From Candidatus Accumulibacter sp. 66-26 (GTDB taxonomy: Bacteria > Pseudomonadota > Gammaproteobacteria > Burkholderiales > Rhodocyclaceae), in assembly GCA_001897745.1 (NCBI GenBank), contig MKUH01000023.1, forward strand, positions 124,001 to 188,000: 64,000 bases of DNA, given 5' to 3'. Made by a program: the position numbers and the translations under genes. The notes under the pieces were generated by a model. That model saw only the letters and a program-made list of their open reading frames with translations, did no database searches and was not told the DNA's origin. This document shows positions 33,223-42,251 of the stretch, one piece after another. Numbering within the stretch: the stretch's first letter is position 1; each line of letters starts with the position of its first letter.

Positions 33223-33854
33223 TTTTTTGCCTCTTTTCGTCGGCCGGAACCGGGGGTTCCGGCGGGATGATGGCCTGCCGGGAGCGCGCCGGCGGGCTGC
33301 AGGTCGGCATAGCCGCCGTCGATCTGGCGCCACGCTCCGGGCGCCAGCCCGTCCAGCGTCGCCGCTCCTACAGCATAGCGAATCAGGCGCAGCGTGGGAA
33401 AGCCGACGTGCGCCGTCATGCGCCGCACCTGGCGGTTCTTGCCCTCGCCGATGACGATCTCCAGCCAGCTCGTCGGAACCGCCGCCCGGTATCGCACCGG
33501 CGGGTCGCGCGGCCAGAGGCCGGCCGGTTCGTCGATGCGGCGCACACGCGCCGGCTGCGTCGTGAAGTCGGCGTAGCGCACGCCGCGCCGCAATTGTTCG
33601 AGCGCCGCTTCGTCCGGCTCGCCCTCGACCTGCACCCAGTAGGTTTTCGGCAGTTTGTGCTTCGGCTCGGCGATGCGCGCCTGCAGCTTGCCGTCGTCGG
33701 TGAGCAGCAGCAGGCCCTCGCTGTCGGCGTCGAGCCGCCCGGCGACATAGACGCCGGGCACCGGCAGCAGGCCGGCCAGCCCCTGCCAGCGCCCTTCCGG
33801 GGTGAACTGGCTGAGGTAGCCGTAGGGCTTGTTGAGGAGAACGATGCGCGCCAT
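33219..33854 (-). CDS. rluE: 23S rRNA pseudouridine synthase (RsuA/RluE family)
   Basis: A 211-residue pseudouridine synthase without an S4 domain. The catalytic Asp lies in 'GRLDADSEGLLLLTDDG'. 'MARIVLLNKPYGYLSQF' at the start and 'EIVIGEGKNRQVRRMTAHVGFPTLRLIR' (quoted in part: GEGKNRQVRRM) fit RluE, which modifies U2457 in 23S rRNA. The C-terminal tail (about 20 residues, PAGHHPAGTPGSGRRKEAKK) is disordered. The stop overlaps the start of the small secreted protein. Confidence 0.9.
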   Translation of the reverse strand: MARIVLLNKPYGYLSQFTPEGRWQGLAGLLPVPGVYVAGRLDADSEGLLLLTDDGKLQARIAEPKHKLPKTYWVQVEGEPDEAALEQLRRGVRYADFTTQPARVRRIDEPAGLWPRDPPVRYRAAVPTSWLEIVIGEGKNRQVRRMTAHVGFPTLRLIRYAVGAATLDGLAPGAWRQIDGGYADLQPAGALPAGHHPAGTPGSGRRKEAKK

Positions 33855-33872
33855 GGGCCGCGGCCGGAACGA

Positions 33873-33924
33873 AAAGGGCGGATCGTATCACCGACCCGCC
33901 CCTTGCGCGCCGCCCCGCAAGGGG
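33873..33924 (-). terminator. Probable terminator after nirN
   Basis: Directly after the nirN stop on the minus strand is a hairpin of CCCCTTGC and GCAAGGGG (33899-33906 with 33917-33924). A second possible stem, GGGCGG with CCGCCC, follows and runs into TTTTCG. Together they probably end the nirJ-nirN transcript. Confidence 0.55.
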
Positions 33925-35514
33925 TCAGTGGCTGGTGCCTTCCGAACGCGTGATCTTGTTCCACACGTTGTACTTGCCGACCGGCTTCTTCGCCGGGATG
34001 CGCTTCACTTCCTGCAGCGTCTGCGCGTCGATCACGACCAGCGCGCCGTCCTGCTCCCACAGGCTGGCCAGCGCGTAGCGGCCGTCGCGCGTGAATTCGA
34101 CGTGGGCCAGCGTCTGTCCCGGCGGCGCCGCGATTTCCTTGACCACTTCGAGCGTCTGCTTGTCGATGATCTGCAGCTTGTTCTTGTGCTCGGGGCTCAT
34201 CATCGAGTCGGTGAAGGCGTAGCGGCTGTTCTCGTGGCTGCGCATGAAGAAGCCGGGGCCGCGCGTCTTGATCTGCTTGACGTTCTCGAAGGTCTTCAGG
34301 TCGATGACGGTGATCAGCCCTTCGTTCAGATTGGGCGAGGCCATCACCGTGCGCTCCTTGCCGGACGGGTCGGTCCACTGCCAGGTGATGCCCGAGCCGA
34401 GGTGCGGCATGCCCGGCAGGTCGAGGTCGGCGACCTTCTTGCGGCCGTCGAGCAGGATCACCTGGCCCTTGGTCGCCGAGCGCGACGAGCCGAGGATTTC
34501 GTCGTAGGTCTGCGTGAAGAAGAAGTCGTCGAGGTAGTCCGCGAGCAGCGTGCGGCGCGGGTAGAAGTAGCCCGGCTTGAAGTCGCCCTCCTTGTACTGG
34601 AAGTCGTGCACCAGCCCTTCGGCGACCGGCTCGGCGTTCGGGTCGTAGCTGATCTCCCAGGCTTCCGGCACGTCCTTGAGCGCGGCGACGAAGCTCTTGC
34701 GCGGCGCCGCGTCATACACGGCGGAGACGCGCGAGGTCTTGTCGCCCTTGGCGTTGACCACCGGGATGATCTTCGCCAGCGAGAGGTCTTTCGCGTCGAG
34801 CACGACCAGCGTGTGCGGCAGGTAGTTGGCGACCATCACCCACTTGCCGTCGCCCGAAACCGCCGCGTTGCGCGTGTTGAGGCCGGCGCGGACCTCGGCG
34901 ACGACGGTCAGGTTGTAGATGTCGTACTTGGTGATCCAGCCGTCGCGCGAGGCGAAGTAGACGAAGCGTCCGTCCGGCGAGAACTTCGGCCCGCCGTGCA
35001 GCGCGTAGCGGCTGGGGAAGCGGTGCAGGCGCTCGAGCTTGTCGCCGTCGAGCACCGAGACGTGGTGGTCGCCGGTTTCGACGACGATGAAGAGGTTGAG
35101 CGGATCGGCGCCCTTGAGGCCGGCGCCGGGCTTGCCCGGAAGCTGCAGCGCCTGCGCATCGACGACGTGCGAGGCCTTGATCTCGGCGGCGGCCCAGACC
35201 GGCGCCGGGCTGACCTTGGTGTAGATCCAGTCGGCCAGCTGCTGCATTTCCTCGGGTTTCAGCTTGTCGCCGAAGCCCGGCATCTGCGTCGCGACGCGCC
35301 CGTCGCGGATGACCTTGAGCGCCTCCGGTTTACGCAGGCGTTCGAGGTTTTCCGGCAGCAGCGCCGGGCCGACGCCGCCGAAGCGGTTCTCGCCGTGACA
35401 GGCGACGCAGTGTTCCTTGTACAAGGCGCCGACCTCGGCGGCTTCGGCGAAGGACGCCATGCCGGCGAGAAAAACGGCGAGGTAGGAGGCGGAAAGCCAC
35501 AGGCGCCAGTTCAT
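33925..35514 (-). CDS. nirN: NirN, c-type cytochrome with cytochrome d1 domain (heme d1 maturation)
   Basis: A 529-residue periplasmic protein. A signal peptide (MNWRLWLSASYLAVFLAGMASFAEA) precedes a small cytochrome c domain with heme motif C36-VA-C39-H40. A long eight-bladed d1-type propeller follows ('YALHGGPKFSPDGRFVYFASRDGWI', quoted in part). 'GPALLPENLERL' and 'ATQMPGFGDKL' fit NirN rather than NirS, whose N-terminal domain differs. NirN oxidises dihydro-heme d1 at the last step of cofactor synthesis. The ATG at 35514 shares its A with the nirJ stop (TGATG) and has AAGGAG before it. Confidence 0.9.
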   Translation of the reverse strand: MNWRLWLSASYLAVFLAGMASFAEAAEVGALYKEHCVACHGENRFGGVGPALLPENLERLRKPEALKVIRDGRVATQMPGFGDKLKPEEMQQLADWIYTKVSPAPVWAAAEIKASHVVDAQALQLPGKPGAGLKGADPLNLFIVVETGDHHVSVLDGDKLERLHRFPSRYALHGGPKFSPDGRFVYFASRDGWITKYDIYNLTVVAEVRAGLNTRNAAVSGDGKWVMVANYLPHTLVVLDAKDLSLAKIIPVVNAKGDKTSRVSAVYDAAPRKSFVAALKDVPEAWEISYDPNAEPVAEGLVHDFQYKEGDFKPGYFYPRRTLLADYLDDFFFTQTYDEILGSSRSATKGQVILLDGRKKVADLDLPGMPHLGSGITWQWTDPSGKERTVMASPNLNEGLITVIDLKTFENVKQIKTRGPGFFMRSHENSRYAFTDSMMSPEHKNKLQIIDKQTLEVVKEIAAPPGQTLAHVEFTRDGRYALASLWEQDGALVVIDAQTLQEVKRIPAKKPVGKYNVWNKITRSEGTSH

Positions 35515-36707
35515 CAGGCACTCCTTGTTTTGCTGTAGGGGGTGAGGGTCAGGCGCTCGCCGCCGGGGGCGATGCCGATTTCGTCGTCGCCGAGATAGCA
35601 GCCGGGATCTTCGGCCCACGGGTTGCCGGTCAGCTGCAGCGCGCGCACGCGCGTGTTGCCGTTGCAGATGTCGAAGTGCGCGCAGGCGCCGCAGCGCCCC
35701 GCCACCGTGCGCGGATGCTGCTTGAGGCCGGCGAGCAGCGGGTCGGAAAGGTCGCTCCAGATTTCGGAAAACTTGCGCGTGCGCACGTTGCCCAGCGTGT
35801 GGTGCCACCACATGGTGTCCGGGTGTACGTTGCCGAGGTTGTCGATGTTGGCGACGTTGACGCCCGACGAATTGCCGCCCCACTGCGCCAGCTTGGCGCG
35901 CACGTGCGCCGCCTTCTCCGGGAAATTCTTGAGCACCCAGTAGTAGAAATACACGCCGTCGGCGTCGTTGTTGCCGGTCGTGAACTCCTTCTCCAGCCCG
36001 CGCTGCTTGTATTCCCAGCAGGTGTCGAAGAGCAGGTCCATCGCCTGCCGCGTCAGCTGGTGGCGGGCGTCGTCCTTGCGGTTCTTGTTGCCGCGCCCGG
36101 CGTAGTTGAGGTGCGAAAAATAGAAGCGGTCGATGCCTTCGTCCTCGACCAGCTTGAGCAGGCCGGGCAGGTCGTGCGCGTTGTCCTGCGTCATCGTGAA
36201 GCGCACGCCGATCTTCAGGCCGAGGTCGCGGCAGCGGCGGATGCCGGCCAGCGAGGCTTCGAAGGCGCCGTCCATGCGGCGAAACTTGTCGTGCGTCGCG
36301 CCGATGCCGTCGAGCGAGACGCCGACGTAGTTGAAGTCGCACTCGGCGATCTGGTCGATATTGGAATCGTCGATCAGCGTGCCGTTCGACGAGAGGCCGA
36401 CGTAGAAGCCCTTGGCCTTGGCGTGCCTGGCGATGTCGAAGATGTCCGGGCGCAGCAGCGGCTCGCCGCCGGACAGGATCAGCACCGGCACGCGGAAGCC
36501 CTTGAGGTCGTCCATCACCGTGAAGATTTCGTCGGTGGACAGCTCGCCGGGGAAGTCCTTGTCGGCCGAGATCGAGTAGCAGTGCTTGCAGGTCAGGTTG
36601 CAGCGCCGGATCAGGTTCCAGATGACGACCGGGCCGGGCGGATTTCTCTTCGGGCCGAGCGGCGTCGGCTCGGCGATTTCCTGCATGTACTGGGAGATGC
36701 GAAACAT
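35514..36707 (-). CDS. nirJ: NirJ, radical SAM enzyme of heme d1 biosynthesis
   Basis: A 397-residue cytoplasmic enzyme that removes propionate side chains from 12,18-didecarboxysiroheme. The radical SAM cluster is C36-NLT-C40-KH-C43 ('LIRRCNLTCKHCYSISA'). A C-terminal auxiliary cluster is seen in 'TVAGRCGACAHFDICNGNTR' and 'DPGCYL'. I use the ATG at 36707 (MFRISQYMQEIAEP): the likely transcript start at about 36729 leaves a 22-base leader. The longer frame opens with TTG at 36725, only about four bases from that point. It is the first gene of nirJ-nirN. Confidence 0.94.
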   Translation of the reverse strand: MFRISQYMQEIAEPTPLGPKRNPPGPVVIWNLIRRCNLTCKHCYSISADKDFPGELSTDEIFTVMDDLKGFRVPVLILSGGEPLLRPDIFDIARHAKAKGFYVGLSSNGTLIDDSNIDQIAECDFNYVGVSLDGIGATHDKFRRMDGAFEASLAGIRRCRDLGLKIGVRFTMTQDNAHDLPGLLKLVEDEGIDRFYFSHLNYAGRGNKNRKDDARHQLTRQAMDLLFDTCWEYKQRGLEKEFTTGNNDADGVYFYYWVLKNFPEKAAHVRAKLAQWGGNSSGVNVANIDNLGNVHPDTMWWHHTLGNVRTRKFSEIWSDLSDPLLAGLKQHPRTVAGRCGACAHFDICNGNTRVRALQLTGNPWAEDPGCYLGDDEIGIAPGGERLTLTPYSKTRSA

Positions 36708-36728
36708 GGATAAAGCCCGTAACAAAGT

Positions 36729-36777
36729 TCGGCGTATTAAAGGACAGGCACCGTGCCGCAGCCTTGACGTGGATCAA
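36729..36777 (-). promoter_or_regulatory. FNR/Dnr-type promoter of nirJ-nirN
   Basis: TTGAC-GTGG-ATCAA at 36764-36777 differs by one base from the FNR/Dnr consensus TTGAT-N4-ATCAA. On the minus strand a -10 element TTTAAT lies at 36736-36741. If transcription starts at about 36729, the box is centred at -41.5, the exact class II position for FNR-type activators. This predicts induction of heme d1 synthesis under oxygen limitation or nitric oxide. The remainder of the 309-base gap 36708-37016 is also the upstream region of the divergent cyanophycin cluster. Confidence 0.75.
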
Positions 36778-37016
36778 GCCGACGGATAATCGAAAACGGC
36801 GCCCCGAGCGGCGCCGCGCGGGCGGACGGCGGGACGGGTATACTCCGTGGATGCGGCGCAGCGGACCGGCCGCGCTCCCGGCCGGCGCCCCGCCCTGTCA
36901 ACCAAAGCCGCTCGCGAAACGTTTCTCGGGCACCCGGCGCGCCGCACCGGAAAGCGAGCGCCGGCCTTCCGCGCAACGGCACCGCCGCCCCGAACAGAAC
37001 CGGCACGCAGACAACA

Positions 37017-39365
37017 ATGAAAACCACCTCCGCCCCCCTCCCGAACGCTCAGAACGACTCGCCCGCCGCGCGCGCGGACCTGCCGGCCCTCGCCGGCCGC
37101 TTCCCCTCTTCGCTGCCCGACGGACGGCGCGCGGAAATCGAAACGCAGCTCGCGGCCGACGAAAACGTCCTGGCCCACCTCGAAATCGACCTCGACGCCG
37201 GACTGCGCTTCGCCGACGGCCTCGTGCTGGTGAGCAATCGCCGCCTGCTGGCGCGCGCCGCCGGGCAAGACGCCTGGCAGGAATGGCCCTATCGCGCCGG
37301 CCTGACGCTGCAGCGCAACGACCACGCCGGCGTCGGCACGCTCGAACTGTGCGACGCCGACGGCCGCCTGGCCCAGTGGCGCTACACGCTGGGCGGCGAC
37401 ATCGCCGCCGGGCGCCTGGTCGACCAGTTCGCGCGGCAGCTCGCCGGCGCGCTGACCGGCAAGGAAGCCGCCGCCTCCGAGCAGGCGCTCTGCCCGGTCT
37501 GCGAAACGCCGCTGATGGCCGGCCAGGACGAATGCCCGAAATGCAGCCGCGAGGTCGACGCGCCGCCCTCGACGTGGACGCTGCTGCGCCTGTGGCGCTT
37601 CGCCCACCCTTATCGCTGGCGCCTGCTCGCCGGCTTCCTGCTGACGCTGTGCGCCACGGCGGCGACCCTGGTGCCGCCCTACCTGACCATGCCGCTGATG
37701 GACAACGTCCTGATTCCCTATCAGAACGGCAAGCCGATCGACCGCGGCCTCGTCACGCTCTATCTCTCCGGACTGCTCGGCGCCGCGCTGCTGGCCTGGG
37801 TGCTCGGCTGGGCGCGCACCTACATCCTGGCCCTCGTCTCCGAACGGATCGGCGCCGACCTGCGCACGACGACCTACGAGCATCTGCTCAAGCTGTCGCA
37901 GGAATACTTCGGCGGCAAGCGCACCGGCGACCTGATGGCGCGCATCGGCTCGGAAACCGACCGCATCAACATCTTCCTCTCGCTGCACCTGCTCGACTTC
38001 GCCACCGACGTGCTGATGATCTGCATGACGACGGCCATCCTCGTCTCGATCAATCCGTGGCTGGCGCTCGTCACCCTGCTGCCGCTGCCGATCATCGCCT
38101 GGCTGATCCACGTCGTGCGCGACAAGCTGCGCACCGGTTTCGAAAAGGTCGACCGCATCTGGGCCGAAGTCACCAACGTGCTCGCCGACACCATTCCCGG
38201 CATCCGCGTGGTCAAGGCCTTCGCCCAGGAGAAGCGCGAGGCGGCGCGCTTCCGCGCGGCCAACCTGCACAACCTCGAAGTGAACGACAAGGTGAACAAG
38301 GTCTGGTCGCTGTTCACGCCGACCGTCACCCTGCTCACCGAGATCGGCCTGCTGATCGTCTGGGCCTTCGGCATCTGGCAGGTCTCGCGCGACCAGATCA
38401 CGGTCGGCGTGCTCACCGCCTTCCTCGCCTACATCAGCCGCTTCTACCTGCGCCTCGACTCGATGAGCCGCATCGTCTCGGTGACGCAGAAGGCGGCGGC
38501 CGGCGCCAAGCGCATCTTCGACATCCTCGACCACGTCTCCAGCGTTCCCGAGCCGGCCAACCCGGTGCATCTGCCCAGGGTCGAGGGGCGCATCGAACTG
38601 CGCAACGTCGGCTTCCGCTACGGCACGCGCAGCGTCACGCGCGACATCAGCATCGACATCGCCCCGGGCGAAATGGTCGGTCTCGTCGGCCACTCGGGCT
38701 CGGGCAAGAGCACGATGGTGAACCTGATCTGCCGCTTCTACGACGTGACCGAGGGCGCCATCCTGCTCGACGGCGTCGACATCCGCTCGCTGCCGGTCGC
38801 CGAATACCGCAAGCACATCGGCCTCGTGCTACAGGAACCCTTCCTCTTCTTCGGCACCATCGCCGAGAACATCGCCTACGGCAAACCCGACGCGACGCGC
38901 GCGGAAATCATCGCCGCGGCGCGCGCCGCGCACGCCCACGAATTCATCCTGCGCCTGCCGCACGGCTACGACTCGCTGGTCGGCGAGCGCGGCCAGGCGC
39001 TGTCGGGCGGCGAGCGGCAGCGCATCTCGATCGCCCGCGCCCTACTGATCGACCCGAAGATCCTGATCCTCGACGAAGCCACCTCGTCGGTCGATACGAC
39101 GACCGAGAAGGAAATCCAGAAGGCGCTCGACAACCTCGTGCGCGGACGCACCACGATCGCCATCGCGCACCGCCTGTCCACGCTGCGCGAAGCCAACCGG
39201 CTGGTCGTGCTCGACCGCGGCAGCGTCGTCGAAGTCGGCAACCACGAGCAGCTGATGGAACGCGAAGGCCACTACTACACGCTGTATCAGGCGCAGGCGC
39301 GCAACGTCGATACCGAAGACCAGCTTGCCCGCCACGACGCGGCGGCGCAGGGAGAACGCAAATGA
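37017..39365 (+). CDS. Cyanophycin-associated ABC transporter, fused permease/ATPase with zinc ribbon
   Basis: A 782-residue fusion protein. Residues 1-150 look like a PH-like domain ('DGRRAEIETQLAADENVLAHLEIDL', quoted in part). A zinc ribbon follows with C159, C162, C173 and C176. The exporter-type membrane domain has six helices from about residue 195. The ATPase has Walker A GHSGSGKST near residue 560, signature ALSGGERQR and Walker B 'ILILDEATSSVD'. The protein heads a cluster with DUF1854 and two cyanophycin synthetases, an arrangement known in Betaproteobacteria. Its substrate is unknown; a peptide or amino-acid role is inferred from context. Confidence 0.88.
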   Translation: MKTTSAPLPNAQNDSPAARADLPALAGRFPSSLPDGRRAEIETQLAADENVLAHLEIDLDAGLRFADGLVLVSNRRLLARAAGQDAWQEWPYRAGLTLQRNDHAGVGTLELCDADGRLAQWRYTLGGDIAAGRLVDQFARQLAGALTGKEAAASEQALCPVCETPLMAGQDECPKCSREVDAPPSTWTLLRLWRFAHPYRWRLLAGFLLTLCATAATLVPPYLTMPLMDNVLIPYQNGKPIDRGLVTLYLSGLLGAALLAWVLGWARTYILALVSERIGADLRTTTYEHLLKLSQEYFGGKRTGDLMARIGSETDRINIFLSLHLLDFATDVLMICMTTAILVSINPWLALVTLLPLPIIAWLIHVVRDKLRTGFEKVDRIWAEVTNVLADTIPGIRVVKAFAQEKREAARFRAANLHNLEVNDKVNKVWSLFTPTVTLLTEIGLLIVWAFGIWQVSRDQITVGVLTAFLAYISRFYLRLDSMSRIVSVTQKAAAGAKRIFDILDHVSSVPEPANPVHLPRVEGRIELRNVGFRYGTRSVTRDISIDIAPGEMVGLVGHSGSGKSTMVNLICRFYDVTEGAILLDGVDIRSLPVAEYRKHIGLVLQEPFLFFGTIAENIAYGKPDATRAEIIAAARAAHAHEFILRLPHGYDSLVGERGQALSGGERQRISIARALLIDPKILILDEATSSVDTTTEKEIQKALDNLVRGRTTIAIAHRLSTLREANRLVVLDRGSVVEVGNHEQLMEREGHYYTLYQAQARNVDTEDQLARHDAAAQGERK

Positions 39366-39829
39366 CCTCCGACTACCGCCTCGAGCGCAACGCCTTCGGC
39401 CGCCTCGTCTTCACCGGCGCGCACGGCGACGTCCATGAAGGCGTCGTGCCGGTGCGCGCCTTCCCGATCGGCGCCCCCGACGAGGGCATCGCGCTGGTCA
39501 ATCCGCACGGCCACGAACTGGCCTGGATCGAGCGCCTGAACGACCTGCCGGACGCCCTGCGCACGCTGGTCGAAAGCGAGCTGGCGAGCCGCGAGTTCAT
39601 GCCCGAAATCCGGCGCGTGCTGAGCGTCTCGAGCTTCGCCACGCCGAGCACCTGGCGCGTCGAAACCGACCGCGGCAGCGCCGCCCTCGTCCTCAAGGGA
39701 GAGGAGGACATCCGCCGCCTGGCCCCGCCGGCGCTGCTCATCACCGACAGCAACGGCATCCATTTCCTGATCCGCGACCGTTTCGCGCTCGACGCGGCTA
39801 GCCGCAAGCTGCTCGACCGTTTCCTGTGA
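39362..39829 (+). CDS. DUF1854 family protein, cyanophycin-associated
   Basis: A 155-residue soluble protein, 'MTSDYRLERNAFGRLVFTGAHGD...', with 'VPVRAFPIGAPDEGIALVNPHGHELAWI' (quoted in part) and 'FMPEIRRVLSVSSFATPSTW'. This is the DUF1854 pattern. Its ATG overlaps the ABC transporter stop (ATGA), so translation is coupled. The pair always seems to travel with cphA genes in this phylum, which suggests the two proteins work together, but the mechanism is unknown. Confidence 0.88.
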   Translation: MTSDYRLERNAFGRLVFTGAHGDVHEGVVPVRAFPIGAPDEGIALVNPHGHELAWIERLNDLPDALRTLVESELASREFMPEIRRVLSVSSFATPSTWRVETDRGSAALVLKGEEDIRRLAPPALLITDSNGIHFLIRDRFALDAASRKLLDRFL

Positions 39830-40015
39830 GACGGCCGCCCGCGGCCGCCCGCGGGCGCACGACGGACGGCGGCGGAAAAATGCCGCCAACAAATATTTCA
39901 AGCGACGGTCATCCGAACGCCGCGAACGGCGTTAATCTTGACGAATCTCAGGATCGACGCCGGCCACCGCCGGCGATCCCCCACTCAGCGCCTGCACTGA
40001 ACACCTGACGAGCAC

Positions 40016-42190
40016 ATGAAGAAAGACATCAAGTTTCTCGAAATCCGTCACCTGAACGGACCGAACATCTGGACCTACCGTCCGGTTCTCGAAGCCATCG
40101 TCGACATCGGCGAACTCGAAGACTTCCCCTCCAACAAGATTCCCGGCTTCGCCGACCGCCTCGCCGCCTGGCTGCCCTCGCTGATCGAGCACCGCTGCAG
40201 CTACGAAGAGCGCGGCGGCTTCCTGCGCCGCCTGCAGGAAGGCACCTGGCCCGGCCACATCCTCGAACACGTCACCCTCGAACTGCAGAACCTCGCCGGC
40301 ATGCCCGGCGGCTTCGGCAAGGCGCGCGAAACCCCGCTGCGCGGCGTGTACAAGGTGGTCGTCCGCGCCTGGCACGAAGACGTCACGCGCGCCGCGCTGC
40401 ACGCCGCGCGCGAGCTGATCCTGGCCGCGATGGACGACCGGCCCTACGACGTGGCCGCCGCCGTCGACCGCCTCTCCGACATGGTCGATTCGCTGTGCCT
40501 CGGCCCCTCGACGGCCTGCATCGTCGACGCCGCCGACGACCGCAACATCCCGGCCATCCGCCTGCTGAACAAGGGCAACCTCGTGCAGCTCGGCTACGGC
40601 GCCAAGAGCCGCCGCATCTGGACGGCCGAGACCGACCGCACGAGCGCCATCGCCGAAACCATCTCGCGCGACAAGGACCTGACCAAGTCGCTGCTCGCCT
40701 CCTGCGGCGTGCCGGTCCCCGAGGGGCGCATGGTCGACAGCGCCGAGGACGCCTGGGACGCCGCGCAGGACATCGGCCTGCCGGTCGTCGTCAAGCCCTA
40801 CGACGGCAACCACGGGCGCGGCGTGTTCATCGAACTGACCAGGAAGGAAGAAGTCGAGTCCGCCTACAAAATCGCGCTCGACGAAGGCAGCGGCGTTCTC
40901 GTCGAACGCTGCATCTCGGGTGCCGAACACCGCCTGCTGGTGGTCGGCGGCCGCCTGGTCGCCGCCAACCGCGGCGACATGGTGTGGGTCACCGGCGACG
41001 GAAAACAGACGATCAACGAACTGATCGCCAGCCAGATCAATTCCGACCCGCGCCGCGGCACCACCGAAGAGCACCCGCTCAACATGATCCGCATCGACTC
41101 CGCCGCGCGCATGGAGATCACCCGCCAGGGCTACACCGCCGACTCGGTGCCGCCGGCCGGCCAGGAAGTGCTGATCCAGCGCAACGGCAACCACGCCTTC
41201 GACGTGACCGACGAAGTCCACCCCACGGTCGCCGCCGCCGCCTCGCTCGCCGCGCGCATCGTCGGCCTCGACATCGCCGGCATCGACCTCGTCTGCGACG
41301 ACATCTCGCGCCCGCTCGACGAGCAGGGCGGCGCCATCGTCGAAGTGAACGCCGGCCCCAGCCTGCTGATGCACATCAAGCCGGCGGTCGGCAAGCCGCG
41401 TCCGGTCGGACAGGCGATCGCCGAGCACCTGTTCCCGAACGGCAGCGACGGCCGCATCCCGCTGGTCGGCATCACCGGCAGCTACGGCAAGACGACGGTG
41501 GCCCACCTCGTGGCCCACCTGCTCACGCTGTCCGGCAAGCGCACCGGGCTGGCCTGCAGCGACGGCCTCTACCTCGACCAGCGCCAGGTCGAGAAGGGCG
41601 ACCGCGCCACCTGGGGCTCCGCCCACCGGGCACTGAAGAACCGCCAGGTCGACGCCGCCGTGTTCGAGAACGGCAGCGACGTCATCCTCGGCGACGGCCT
41701 CGCCTACGACCGCTGCCAGGTCGGCGTGGTGACCAACGTCGATCCGCAGAAGCACCTCGGCCGTTTCTACGTCGAAGACCCGGACAAGGTCTTCTCGATC
41801 CTGCGCACGCAGATCGACGTCGTCCTGCCGCAGGGCGCCGCCGTGCTCAACGCCGCCGACCCGCTGTGCATCGAGATGGCCCCGCTGTGCGACGGCGAAG
41901 TGATCTACTTCGCCAGCCACGACAACGACACCGTCGCCGCGCACCGCGCCGGCGGCGGCCGCGCCGTGTTCGCCTACAACGGCAGCATCGTGCTCGCCAC
42001 CGGCGCCGAACAGCGCCCGCTGCTGCCGCTGACCGCGTCGCCGCTGGCCGCCGGCGACGCCGCGGGCAAGTTCGACGCGCACCAGACCGACAACGTGCTG
42101 GCCGCCGTCGCCGCCGCCTGGGCGCTCGGCCTGTCCGACGACCTGATGCGCGCCGGCATCGCCACCTACAACCCCGGACAGCCAGGCTGA
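40016..42190 (+). CDS. cphA': Cyanophycin synthetase paralogue, short form (CphA')
   Basis: A 724-residue relative of CphA. It has the N-terminal domain (MKKDIKFLEIRHLNGPNIWTYR), the ATP-grasp domain ('GLPVVVKPYDGNHGRGVFIEL', quoted in part) and the start of a Mur-ligase domain with P-loop 'GITGSYGKTTVAH' near residue 485. The P-loop has SYG where the full-length paralogue has TNG. The protein stops at the end of the Mur central domain and lacks the C-terminal lobe (about 130 residues) present in the next gene. No frameshift remnant follows, so this is a regular short form. Confidence 0.88.
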   Translation: MKKDIKFLEIRHLNGPNIWTYRPVLEAIVDIGELEDFPSNKIPGFADRLAAWLPSLIEHRCSYEERGGFLRRLQEGTWPGHILEHVTLELQNLAGMPGGFGKARETPLRGVYKVVVRAWHEDVTRAALHAARELILAAMDDRPYDVAAAVDRLSDMVDSLCLGPSTACIVDAADDRNIPAIRLLNKGNLVQLGYGAKSRRIWTAETDRTSAIAETISRDKDLTKSLLASCGVPVPEGRMVDSAEDAWDAAQDIGLPVVVKPYDGNHGRGVFIELTRKEEVESAYKIALDEGSGVLVERCISGAEHRLLVVGGRLVAANRGDMVWVTGDGKQTINELIASQINSDPRRGTTEEHPLNMIRIDSAARMEITRQGYTADSVPPAGQEVLIQRNGNHAFDVTDEVHPTVAAAASLAARIVGLDIAGIDLVCDDISRPLDEQGGAIVEVNAGPSLLMHIKPAVGKPRPVGQAIAEHLFPNGSDGRIPLVGITGSYGKTTVAHLVAHLLTLSGKRTGLACSDGLYLDQRQVEKGDRATWGSAHRALKNRQVDAAVFENGSDVILGDGLAYDRCQVGVVTNVDPQKHLGRFYVEDPDKVFSILRTQIDVVLPQGAAVLNAADPLCIEMAPLCDGEVIYFASHDNDTVAAHRAGGGRAVFAYNGSIVLATGAEQRPLLPLTASPLAAGDAAGKFDAHQTDNVLAAVAAAWALGLSDDLMRAGIATYNPGQPG

Positions 42191-42251
42191 CATATTGCGG
42201 CGGCGGGCCCGCGCGGCCCGCTCCCCATCGAGAGACAGAGGAAAACCGTTC

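Noticed and set aside
33925-35514. Identification as NirS, the cytochrome cd1 nitrite reductase
   Set aside because: The short N-terminal cytochrome c domain and the motifs GPALLPENLERL and ATQMPGFGDKL match NirN. NirS has a different c domain.
33925-36777. Single 950-codon minus-strand protein covering nirN and the nirJ region
   Set aside because: The N-terminal 420 codons are out of frame with NirJ and make Arg-rich nonsense. The real nirN start is the ATG at 35514 with a signal peptide and a ribosome site.
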